From Polyodon spathula (Eukaryota; Chordata; Actinopteri; Acipenseriformes; Polyodontidae): a DNA stretch of 64,000 nucleotides. Numbering within the stretch: position 1 is the stretch's first letter; every line of letters begins with the position of its first letter. The stretch covers positions 74,150,618 to 74,214,617 of the forward strand of contig NC_054537.1 of assembly GCF_017654505.1 (NCBI RefSeq), written 5' to 3'. This document shows positions 11,318 to 20,792 of the stretch, one piece after another. The notes below the pieces were generated by a model. The model saw only the letters and a program-made list of their open reading frames with translations, had not been told where the DNA came from and searched no databases. A program made the position numbers and the translations under genes.

Positions 11318-11319
<2 letters not shown>
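9698..11319 (+). mobile_element. Tc1/mariner transposon with long terminal inverted repeats
   Basis: Ends CAGTGGCTTGCAAAAG and its complement bound a 1.62-kb element. The terminal repeats are about 210 bp (9698-9910 and 11105-11319). Each carries an outer and an inner copy of a related motif (AAGTATTCAGACCCC and AAGTATTCAACCCC), the IR/DR layout known from Sleeping Beauty-type Tc1 elements. One transposase gene lies between them. TA-rich sequence flanks both sides, so the TA target duplication cannot be picked out. Confidence 0.93.
10080..11099 (+). pseudogene. Tc1 transposase, full length with one internal stop
   Basis: The gene spans 340 codons including the stop, the normal length for Tc1 transposases, and catalyses cut-and-paste movement. 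The N-terminal half has the paired-like helix-turn-helix DNA-binding region (STEVRDKVIQMH, PVSTVGSIIRKW). The catalytic domain has WSDET with the first Asp, QQDNDPKH with the second Asp, and [11 protein letters not shown] with the Glu 34 residues later, the DD34E triad. The frame is intact except for one TAA at 10299-10301 in the linker after RRRLVR. This copy is therefore dead or gives only fragments, but it is well preserved. Confidence 0.93.
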
Positions 11320-11395
<76 letters not shown>

Positions 11396-11401
11396 ATATA
11401 A
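11316..11401. repeat. (GT)n(AT)n microsatellite at the right Tc1 end
   Basis: About 22 bp of GT runs into about 60 bp of AT. It mirrors the (AT)n(AC)n run at 9633-9699 on the other side of the Tc1 element. Confidence 0.95.
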
Positions 11402-12381
11402 ATCTATAATTATATTAAATAGTTATAAATGTCTCATGATCTGTGTCTATTGTGGGGACATCCCTTTATCTGTAGCACCAGAATTTGGGACCTAAAACAC
11501 TGAAATGGGAGAGTAGGAGGATAAATTATTATGAGTATACTTTTTCTTGCCAAATTTCTACCTTTTCACATTTTATCATGTTCTGAATTCTGTAAACAGT
11601 TTGACAATAATATTATTAAAGTTATAAGCTTTTAAATGATATATGGTTTTATAGTGATTAGATACAATCTGAATGATTTATGACTGTGAAAAACAAGTGT
11701 GTGCATTTTCTTAACTTCCACCCCCTGCCAAAAAAAACCTGGCTCAGAATTCCAGCATAGCAGTCTAAAACCCAACCTTGAAAGGGTTAATATACAAAAG
11801 GATGCATTAAATCGTCATCGGGTGGTAGATGTGTTTTGGAACTAAGCAGATTGTGAAGTTTCAAGGTTCAAGTACTCTCCTATTCTAACCCTGTTGACTG
11901 GTGCATTCTAAAAGTGCAACATCACATTATAGAACACCACAATTTAGAATTAAAATGTAATGCTTAGCAGTCAAGTTACCAATCATTGAAATCATTGGAC
12001 CCAGTGTGTGCCAGAAGAATGCTTTCCAAACATTTACACCACCACACACTGAAGATCTCTGAAGTTTCTCCAGATGGAAACAATCCTTTTGCATTAATAA
12101 TGTGAAACAGGATCTGTCCAATAATACCACCTTCAGCCAGTCAACAGTGGTTCATGTCTTCCCTAGTCACAAGAAATCCTGTTGGCTTCAAAAATCAACT
12201 GTGTGAAATGAGCTATGTGAAAATGGTGTCCCTTGTAGAAATTTCAATTTAGTTATTTTTCTCCCACTTACAGTACAGTGTTACCTGCAAAGTTAGTTAT
12301 TCTGTGAAAAATACTGCTTTTTACAGCTTTGAAAAGTTACTGTATCCAAAACACTTCATAATGCTACAATTCCACTGCAAT

Positions 12382-12475
12382 ACTACTGCAGCAATTTTTA
12401 AATGGCTATATCAATAATAAAATTGATATAGCCACTACTGCAGCAATTTTTAAATGGCTATATCAATAATAAAAT
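12382..12475. repeat. 52-bp direct duplication with internal hairpin
   Basis: ACTACTGCAGCAATTTTTAA and the following bases occur at 12382 and again at 12434. GGCTATATCAAT and ATTGATATAGCC inside it can pair. Confidence 0.85.
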
Positions 12476-13411
12476 AGTCGTACTAAAACCTAATATATAT
12501 ATATTAGGTTTTATTCTATAAAGTCAGTAATAATTTAGATTTAGGCAGATAGCAGGAGCACACAAAGATATTTTAAATAAATTGGAAAGATTAGTACTTT
12601 AGTATGGAATCCCTTTAATAATAGTACATTCAATTTTCTCTCAGACAGTATCTAATAGATTATAGAGTGTGTGTAATGTTTTCTTTCTTTCTTTTTTGCT
12701 TTCAAGATTTCCAAGATACAACAAGAGTAATACAAGATCTGATGAGATGTTAGTAGAAAGATCACAAATTTAATGAGACAACTTACTGTACATTAGAATA
12801 TAACAACAGACAATAAAATAAACAGTGTATGTATCTTTAAAGTCTGGGTCTCCCCTGTGGGCCTGTGCAAATCTAAAGAGTTGTTTTGCTGATGAAAAAC
12901 TAAAGACTACTTTTGCAAAGTCACCATTTTTTTCAATCATACAAATACCAGCAATTCAATTAAGCTCATAAACTCTCTACCCATAGTTCTCCAGGATAAG
13001 CAGCTCCATTTAAAAGTGAATGTGGATGCACGTCTCCTGTCCATGTGAAATATTGTTCAATCAACAGGCAAAGTTTTACTTGTCAGTTTTGATATATCTG
13101 ATCATAGCTGTGGGTGGTTTTGCAATGTCCAATGTTCTGTGAAGATAGGCTTTTCATATTCTTTATTGTTTCTGACAAAATGTTGCCTGGACATTTGTAG
13201 TTTTGTGAAAAGAAACAACAGATAAAAAGGCAAAATACATTTAACCCCTTTAAACCAACTTGTTCCCTGAGGTGGTGAAAATGTAACATTCATTCTTTGT
13301 GAAGAGATTTCATAAGACTAGTCATTCTTAGTAGTTCCTCTGAATCTGTTGTGCACGGAAAGCGATATTTCTCATTTCCTGGTCTTCATGTGATGTTTTT
13401 CAATAATAACT

Positions 13412-13945
13412 ATGTGGATATACAGCACCAGCAAATTATGGCAACAACAAATTAAGGGTAGGGATTGTGTTGCTTGTTTTTCTTCACTCAAGCCCCTTAA
13501 TAAATACCCTGGTATCTCTGAATGGGTAATCGTCTCCTCTTTTAAAAATAAAAATATACTGAATATTTTAATCAGACATCTCACAAGTAGTACCCTGAAA
13601 TTTTCTGGGAAAGCAGTTGTTGCCAGTAACTTTACTCAGACTACTTGCTCACTAAATATCTTGGTATCCCTGAATAGAAATATGCAAGATATTTTTATGA
13701 ACAGTCTCTCCCACAAGTGCTGCTGTACCCGAAATAAGATCCACTTACTACCAATGCAGAATGACTGGGCAGGATATTTTCTCGTCATTTTACCCTCAAA
13801 AATAGGTTTATGGCTAAGGACTGCCCAGGACAACACCACATGGAACACTGAGTATGTGTATTGGCAATCACCATTTAGGAAAATCATTTTTCAAAATGTC
13901 ACTATTTCCAATGGGAAAATGGGCAAATGTGTGTCTTTTCGTTGA
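13412..13945 (+). CDS. Orphan open reading frame, 177 codons, unrecognised
   Basis: I do not recognise this protein. It is open from an ATG for 177 codons in AT-rich DNA, which by composition should rarely happen. It has no clear signal peptide, membrane segment or domain motif. The DNA contains a diverged internal duplication: 13500-13602 resembles 13653-13736 (GGTATCTCTGAA versus GGTATCCCTGAA and similar downstream words). It could be a chance frame, a transposon remnant or a lineage-specific gene; I favour chance or remnant. Confidence 0.15.
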   Translation: MWIYSTSKLWQQQIKGRDCVACFSSLKPLNKYPGISEWVIVSSFKNKNILNILIRHLTSSTLKFSGKAVVASNFTQTTCSLNILVSLNRNMQDIFMNSLSHKCCCTRNKIHLLPMQNDWAGYFLVILPSKIGLWLRTAQDNTTWNTEYVYWQSPFRKIIFQNVTISNGKMGKCVSFR

Positions 13946-14464
13946 CATAAAGTCAGAAAAAAACAACATATGAATCCAAATTAACATGTATTTATACTAA
14001 AGTAATACAAAGATGACTACAAAAGATTTAGAAGTGAGTAGTTTTTCGAGATTTACAAAACTGTAAGTTTACCTGCAGCTCTGTTGTGCAGACACACCAC
14101 CTCTGTCACCATGGCAGCTCAGAAAACCACATCTACATTGATGCCAGCCAGAACACCATCAACTGAGGCCTATGTGTGAGATCACTGATGTATCACATTT
14201 GATTTGCTTTGTTCCTGAATAAAACTCTTTTGATTGAAATTACCTGAAGAAGACTGACTTATTATTTTTAAGAAGAAATCGAACATTACACTCTGATTCC
14301 TTAAATTTTAAATAACTGAGTATGTGTGATTATTCTTGATTAACTGTTGTCTGGGTATGTAAAAATCTGTAAGCCAGTTCACGAAGAAAGCACTAAAGGA
14401 GTTTATGCAATCAAGTTGTCATCCTGTTTGCCTCCCCTTATTCTACTAGAGAATTAAAGAAGTG

Positions 14465-15873
14465 CATGAACGTGACAGGTCCTTATCAGGGGTGTTATAT
14501 TCTTTATAAACTGAACACCATATGAACAAATTAAGAAATGTTTTAACAGGTTTATTCATTACAAAATGCCTTACTCTGTAAATAAAGATCTCAGCCTATG
14601 CTGATGATATTGTTATGTTGGTCTGCAATCAGGAGGATGTTTAGTTTTTAATTGAAAGCCAGAAGATTTCAAAAAGGTCTCATCAGCTCGTGTGAACTGT
14701 ATAAGAGCAGCGCTGGGCTTATTGGGAAGGGACAGGGATGCAGATCTCTGACAAGGATGGACTACAAAGGAGTCAGACAGGTTTTAAATATTTGGGGAGT
14801 TATTTGGGAGATGAGAAGGGGTGAAAAAGAATTGGGAAGGAAAAGTAAAGGGTTGTTTACAAAGGTGGAGATGGTTTCTTCCTCAGATGTCCTTTACAGG
14901 ATGACTGCCAGTTATTAATAATTTGGTCGCCTCTAGTCCCTGGCATAAATGAATCTGTGTGGAGCCCCTATAGCTCCTGTTTAAACAGATTCACTCCTGG
15001 ATTTTACAGTTTTTTTGTGGGATGTGTGTCACTGGTTAAGGCAATGTGTGATGTATCTGCCCCTGGATGAGGGAGGGCAGGGGCTCATGGATATTGAGTG
15101 CAGAGCAGCTGTTTTTAGGGTCCAGGCTTTACAGAAACTGTAATATTCCCCTGAACAGCTGCCCTGAAGGGAACTGGCACTCTCTCTCTCCTTCGCCAGG
15201 CTGGAGGCTTGGTCTTGATTTTCCTCTGTTTCTTTTAGATTGTAGCAAAATACATTTTTTATGTCTTCCCCTTTTTCACAGGACTATGCCGAGAGCTTGG
15301 ATGTGTCTAAAGGCTGTTATGACAAAAGTACCCTATATTCCTTTTAGGTTCTGGAGCAGCCTTTTGTTTTTAATCCACATTTAATCACATCTTTTAATAA
15401 ATCATAATATTTTAATGGTTCATGCATCAGGGATAAATTGGCAAAAACCTGTAATCTGATTCAGAGCAGTGTGTGTGTGTGTGTGGTCTGTGCATGTGGT
15501 GGGTCAGTACCTGGCACAGCTTCGCGATACACTGTCTCTGGAGTGGCGAGAGGCACTAGTGATGTTTTTTAATGAATGTCAAATCCCTCAGCAAACTCCT
15601 TTTCCTTCTCTGCTAGTCTCTCCAGCAATTACTTCAACTAATGAAGATACTGGCCATATTTTAAAAATGAAGGACTTGTGCAAACTTCATCTGCCGAGTT
15701 TAGAAGGGATAAAACTGTATCAATTGTATGTGAAAGTCAAGCACCAGGATCGACTCACTCAAGGCTCTTCCAGACAAGCACTGGCTGGAGCATTCGGGGA
15801 CAGGAGAGTAGGACAAGTCAGCCTGGAGGACTCTATACAACCCCCCCACCCCCCCAAAAAGATTGTGGGACCT
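14465..15873 (+). pseudogene. Tx1-type (L1-like) LINE ORF2 remnant, upstream part
   Basis: Scattered frames encode reverse-transcriptase pieces in the right order: SLSGVLYSL, then ISAYADDIVMLV with the catalytic YADD, then LGRKSKGLFTKVE, then YLPLDEGGQGLMDIE, then ILKMKDLCKLH. These match, from memory, the RT and post-RT region of Tx1/L1-Tx-type LINEs. Many stops and frameshifts make it nonfunctional, and everything before the RT palm is missing. The reading is broken at 15873 by LTR element A2 and continues at 20152. Confidence 0.75.
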
Positions 15874-16614
15874 TGTCACAGAGACTGCCGAAGTGGGCAG
15901 CTTCAGAACCAGGAAAGGTAATGCATCACACAAAACACAGGACGGATGAAATGAAATGATGAAGACGCCTGTTGGCAACGGTTTAATACAAAATAAAAGG
16001 TTTAACAAACACGAAATCCTTTGTTTACACGGCACTAGCCATAATAAATTTATCAGAACTGAGATTTGTCGTTAACAAAAACTGTTTTTAGACTTTGACA
16101 AACACGGTGAGCGGATACTTTAAAGTACAAAATTACAGCTAGACGGTGGTGAGCGGGATACTTTACCTCTATATTAGGACAGATTAAGTGCTTAAAAAGC
16201 TTAAAAAGTTAAAAGTTGTCTATCAAGAGGTTTTAAAAGTTCTCAAGATGACCGATGGCTACTCAAAAAAACTATTGAATTGACGTTATCTATAATGATG
16301 CTGTTGTGCTGGGATTCAATTACCAATTAATTATTCACTGAAATCCCAGCACGTAAACACTAGAATCCCAGCACGTGTTCCTCGTGCTCACATATTATTA
16401 AATACTTTAAATACATGTGAAGTGAAGTGCAATCCCCGTGCCTAAATACACAATATACATTTTAAATACACTGGTTACATTTAAAACACTCGTGTTACAG
16501 AACCGTTATATCGTGTACGGTGTACCAATGTCTATACACAACAACATTAAACACACCAACATTTAAACACACAACACATAACAGATAATACACAGGGGCA
16601 GGCACTTTGCCACA
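15874..16614 (-). repeat. 3' LTR of A2, mosaic
   Basis: At 741 bp it is about 100 bp longer than the other LTRs of this family. Both ends align well with 19506-20146, but roughly 16010-16305 is a patchwork in which LTR words alternate with words of the LINE flank at 20281-20545. The likely cause is discussed in the findings. Confidence 0.85.
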
Positions 16615-16646
16615 TATACCCCCTCTTGTGCAAAGCACACAGGGCC

Positions 16647-19371
16647 TCAATGGCCACCTCCCCCCTTAAAAGCCCAAAAGTCCCGCCCAAAGTCCTTGGC
16701 CAGGACCAGAGGCTTCCAGGGGCCCACAGGTCGTAATGCTGTCAGCAGGGTAGCATTCTCCTGCCAGGGTAGTCCTAGCAGCGGAAAGGCTGCTTGGGGT
16801 GTGGTCTCCTGACCTTCCCCCTCATTCGGCGCCGGCAGCTCCCCTTGGTGCGGCGGCTCGACCACCCGTTGTTTGCAGGGGAAGAAGGAAAACACCCCTT
16901 CCGATAGTGGTGGCAGCCACAGTTCTCCCGGCCTAGACCGGATGATCTGGTGGCCACACTGATGCTTTGGGTATGGCGGTCTCGAGACGAGGTGGGCGCC
17001 CCTCCGGTGGCAGAGAAAGCGAAACTGCTGTGGGGTTGAGGGTCTTCCAGACCTTGCCGACCTCCTCCTCTGGCAGCGAAACTGCTGCTTGGGTTGGCGG
17101 TCTCCAGACCTCCTCCACGGTCTCCGGCAGCGAAACTGCTGCTGGGGTTGGCTGTCTCCAGACCTCCTCCCCCTCCTCCGGCAGCGAAACTGCTGCTGGG
17201 GTTGGCGGTCTCCACACCTCCTCCCCCTTCTTCGTGGCCGGCAGCTCCCCTTCGTGGGGTTCCGGCCACAGTACTTCCGGCTGTGATGCGGAGCGGCAGG
17301 CAACCCCAGGCCATGCGGAGCAACAGGCAACCCCAGGCAATGCAGAGCGGCTGGCAACCCCAGGCGATGCAGAGCGGCGGGCAACCCCAGGCGATGCAGA
17401 GCGGCGGGGCAACCCCAGGCGATGCAGAGCGGCGGGCAACCCCAGGCGATGCAGAGCGGCGGGCAACCCCAGGCGATGCAGAGCGGCGGGCAACCCCAGG
17501 CGCAGCAGAGCGGCGGGCAAACCCAGGCGATGCAGAGCGGCGGGCAAACCCAGGCGATGCAGAGCGGCGGGAGCGCGGCTGGCAACCACCAGGCGATTGC
17601 AGAGCGTTCGGGCACAACTCGAAGCCGTGCAGAGGGCGGGCAAACCGTCTGCGCCCGTTTGGGGTCCGCTAGCTGAGCCCTTGTTGGGTGTTCGTTTCTA
17701 TCTTTATGGTGTGTTCTCACGCCAGGCTTGCGCCGTCCCCGCTAGAGTTTCTCTGCCTTTGCCCGTTGTGCAACCAAGGCGATGCGGAGCGGCGGGCAAC
17801 CCCAGGCGATGCAGAGCGGCGGGCAACCCCAGGCGATGCAGAGGCATCCTTGGGCGAAGCGAGGCTGGCATCCTTGGGCGAAGCGAGGCTGGCATCCTTG
17901 GGCGAAGCGAGGCTGGCATCCTTGGGCGAAGCGAGGCTGGCATCCTTGGGCGAAGCGAGGCTGGCATCCTTGGGCGAAGCGAGGCTGGCATCCATGGGCG
18001 AAGCGAGGCTGGCATCCCTGGGCGAAGCGAGGCTGGCATCCTTGGGCGAAGCGAGGCTGGCATCCTTGGGCGAAGCGAGGCTGGCATCCTTGGGCGAAGC
18101 GATCCTTGGCTGGCAGTCAGGACAAGCTGGGGTGCGGGTGTTGGCCCTCTTTTCGGCCACTGCAGCCGGGAGGTTCTTCCCCGTGCTTCCCTCAGCAGCC
18201 TATGCAAGGGCTGCTGAGGACCGCCAGCATCTAGTCCTGGCCCTTGTGGTGCAGGGAGAGGCAGCTCCTGCTCCTCTCCCCCTGATGGAGGTGGAGGCAG
18301 AGGAAGCTCCAGCTCCTCTCCTCGTGATGGTGGGGGAAGTGATACCAGCAGGCATTTACCCTCTGGTGGGGGGACAGTGATACCAGCAGGCATTCACCCT
18401 CTGCTGGTGGGGGAAGTGATACCAGCAGGCATTCACCCTCTGCTGGTGGACAGGGACCCAGCAGGCATTCACCCTCTGCTGGTGGAAGGGGACCCAGCAG
18501 GCATTCACCCTCTGCTGGTGGCGGAGGCAGAGGCAGCTCCTGCTGCTCTCCCCCTGCCGGTGGAGGTGGCGGAGGCAGAGGCAGCTCCTGCTGCTCTGCC
18601 CCTGCCGGTGGAGGTGGCGGTGGAGGCAGAGGCAGCTCCTGCTGCTCTCCCCCTGCCGGTGGAGGTGGCGGAGGCAGAGGCAGCTCCTGCTGCTCTCCCC
18701 CTGCGGTGTGGAGGGTGCTGGAGGCAGAGGCAGCTCCTGCTGCTCTGCGGCCTGCAGTGGAAGGGTGGGGGTGTTTTTACGTGGCGGAGGGCAGAGGCAA
18801 GATCCGGAGCTCTGCGCTTGCCGGTGGACGCGAGGGCAGAGGCAGCTCCTGCTGCTCTGCGCCTGCCGGTGGAGGTGGCGGAGGCAGAGGCAGCTCCTGC
18901 TGCTCTGCGCCTGCCGGTGGAGGTGGCGGAGGCAGAGGCAGCTCCTGCTGCTCTGCGCCTGCCGGTGGAGGTTAGCGGCGGCATGTAGTCTCCTGGTGGT
19001 GGAGGTGGGAGCAGCGTGCAGTCTCCGTTGTGTGTAGCTCCCACTTGAAACAGGGGGACTGGTTTGCGGGTGCGGCTCTCCCTCACTTGCAGGGGTCTGG
19101 TGCGGCTGTGGAGACAGCGGTGGGACCTCTGCTTTCCTCTTCCCCTTTCCCCTTCTCTGCCACCTTCTCACTCCTGCGATTCAACTGCGGCTAGTTCCTC
19201 CTCTCCCTCCTGGTAGGGGCAGCGGAAGGGACAATTGGCAAAGAGATGGTCCTGGTTGCAGAGGAGGCACCCCGGCAAGGACTGGTTACATCGCCGGGGA
19301 TGTCTGGCCCTTAGGCGGCACTCCTCCTCCCTGTCCCTCACCTCTTTATCCTCTTTCCTTCTTCTCCCCAT
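16647..19371 (-). pseudogene. Gag-like zinc-knuckle and repeat protein of A2, broken
   Basis: The ATG at 19371 follows a long A-rich leader. The N-terminus (MGRRRKEDKEVRD) differs from A1. It holds a knuckle CLLCNQDHLFANC, one residue shorter between Cys and His than the usual CX2CX4HX4C, and then joins the A1 sequence at CPYQEGEEEL. A stop comes at 19168. Downstream, the 48-, 30/39-, 24-, 27- and 54-bp repeat types of A1 recur with frameshifts, plus a unique insert around 17610-17780. The tail ending RDFWAFKGGGGH, stop at 16647, is identical to A1. The damage is too heavy for a single product. Confidence 0.8.
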
Positions 19372-19485
19372 TTCTTTTTTTTTTTTTTTTTTGTATCCAA
19401 AGACGCCCCTTTTTTTTTTTTTTTTTTTTTTTTCCCCCACACAAAAAAAAACCTCTCCTGGTCTGACGCTTGGAGGCGCTGTTAA

Positions 19486-19503
19486 ATCCCACGCAGGACA
19501 CCA
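19486..19503 (-). other. Primer-binding site of A2
   Basis: On the minus strand it reads TGGTGTCCTGCGTGGGAT, two bases inside the 5' LTR, identical to A1. The next bases (TT) extend the match to the tRNA T-arm complement. Confidence 0.72.
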
Positions 19504-19505
19504 CG

Positions 19506-20146
19506 TGTTACAGAGACGGCCGAAGTGGGCGGCGTCAGAACCAGGAAAAGTAATGCAATACACAAAACACAGGACGGATGAAATGAAATGATGAAGACGC
19601 CTGTTGGCGCCGGTTTAATACAAAATAAAAGGTTTAACAAACACGAAAAACACAGGACACGGCACTCTACGCCAAAATAAATAGACAAACAAAAACAGAC
19701 TAAACTTAACAAAACGGTGCACGCACAGACACTGACAAACACGGTGAGCGGATTCTGGATATATATTATTATTGCTGCTGCTGCTGCTACTGCTTATTTC
19801 CTCCGTCTCCAATCCCGTTCTCCGCTCACCGAACACCCAAAAACCAGTATGTGACAACGTGCATCTATATATACTATTGTGCTGGGATTCAATTACCAAT
19901 TAATTATTCACTTGAATCCCAGCACGTGAATTAATAAAGTGCAATTCCCCGTGCTCACATATTATTACATTTTACTTGCACGTGAAGTGTTGTGCAATCC
20001 TTGTGCCTAAATACAAATATGCATTTTAAACACTTGTGTTACACAGACCCTTTTATATCCCGTGTACCAATGTCTATACACCAACATTTAAACACACCAC
20101 ACGCAACACATAACAGATAATACACAGGGGCGGGCACTTTGTTACA
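19506..20146 (-). repeat. 5' LTR of A2
   Basis: 641 bp with TG...CA termini. It carries the same GTGCTGGGATTCAA inverted repeat and adjacent TATATATA as A1. A small CTG-type triplet run near 19773-19790 is specific to this copy. Confidence 0.9.
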
Positions 20147-20151
20147 GACCT

Positions 20152-20630
20152 GCAGTAGAGACTCCTGCATACTCTCTTCGGTATGAACTCCTTCATCAGC
20201 ATAATAATTCTTAAGGTGACAAATCAATGCCCCTTCTGCTCTTAGCAACTGTTTTTCACTGTTACTTGTTCTACAGAAGACTAGATCCTTTGTTTAGTCT
20301 GCTAGATATCCTTTTATCAGAACTGAATTTGTCGTTCACAAAAACTGTTTTTATCTTTGTTGTTGAGTACACAAAAAGTTTAAAGTACAAAATCCAGCTG
20401 GCTGATTTACTTTAGGACAGATTAAGTTCTTAAAAAGCAGAAAAAGTTAAAAGTTGTCTATCAAGAGGTTTTAAAAGTTTTCAAGATGATTGATGGCTAC
20501 TCAAAAAAACTATTGAATTGAAGTTATATACAATGATGCATGACCTGATTAGTTTTGAACTGTTGTGGTATGTGAATGGAGCACTCTGTGAAGTGGAACA
20601 TGAGCAAGAAGAACTGTGTTTAAATCTTTA
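20152..20630 (+). pseudogene. Tx1-type LINE ORF2 remnant, C-terminal part
   Basis: This continues the gene interrupted by A2. Words such as VFHCYLFYRRLDPLF, then LNLSFTKTVFIF, and a final segment resembling GALCEVE, match the cysteine-rich end and tail of Tx1-type ORF2. Stops and frameshifts are frequent. The (ATCT)n array at 20729 may represent the LINE tail. Confidence 0.65.
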
Positions 20631-20725
20631 AATTATTTTATTTTTTATTTCTTGTGAAATTTTTTTTAAAAATGTTTACAAAATGTTTTCTGGTATAATT
20701 TTTTAATCAAATTATTTTTTTAAAG

Positions 20726-20728
<3 letters not shown>

Positions 20729-20792
<64 letters not shown>
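20729..20792. repeat. (ATCT)16 microsatellite
   Basis: A perfect tetranucleotide run of 64 bp, positioned where the 3' tail of the Tx1-type LINE would be expected. Confidence 0.95.

Larger units (their letters stand above)
9519..11498. mobile_element. Large inverted-repeat unit surrounding the Tc1 element
   Basis: 9519-9579 and 11441-11498 are inverted copies. The first 38 bp match perfectly, starting GTTTTAGGTCCCAAATTC, and the rest matches with small gaps. Inside both arms lie AT runs, then AC (left) or GT (right) runs, then the Tc1 ends, so the whole unit is close to symmetrical. The simplest reading is a foldback or MITE-type element with an AT-rich core into which Tc1 inserted at TA. 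Alternatively the outer sequence travels with this Tc1 subfamily. Confidence 0.55.
3921..11790 (+). mobile_element. piggyBac-like DNA transposon, decayed and filled by nested insertions
   Basis: The left end at 3921 reads TTAA followed by CTCTTTCAAGG. The right end, read on the other strand, is TTAA followed by CCCTTTCAAGG, ending at 11790. TTAA target duplications and short CCCTTT-type terminal repeats are the hallmark of piggyBac elements. Between the ends lie transposase remnants at 4159-5107, a complete LTR element at 5108-9166 and a Tc1 element with flanking inverted repeats at 9519-11498. Without these insertions the element would be roughly 1.8 kb, so it had already lost most of its coding region. 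Pairing of the two ends is inferred from the 11-bp match (one mismatch) and the TTAA on both sides. Confidence 0.6.
11791..14464. other. AT-rich stretch without a recognised gene
   Basis: It holds a short tandem duplication (12382-12475) and one long unexplained open frame (13412-13945). An AATAAA at about 14218 follows a stretch with slightly higher GC. No recognisable domains. Confidence 0.55.
15874..20146 (-). mobile_element. LTR element A2, inverted relative of A1
   Basis: It lies on the minus strand with its 3' LTR at 15874-16614 and its 5' LTR at 19506-20146. GACCT occurs directly outside both ends (15869-15873 and 20147-20151), a perfect 5-bp target duplication. Primer site, purine tract, repeat types and the protein tail match A1. 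The copy is more damaged than A1, and its 3' LTR is abnormal. It interrupts a Tx1-type LINE. Confidence 0.92.
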
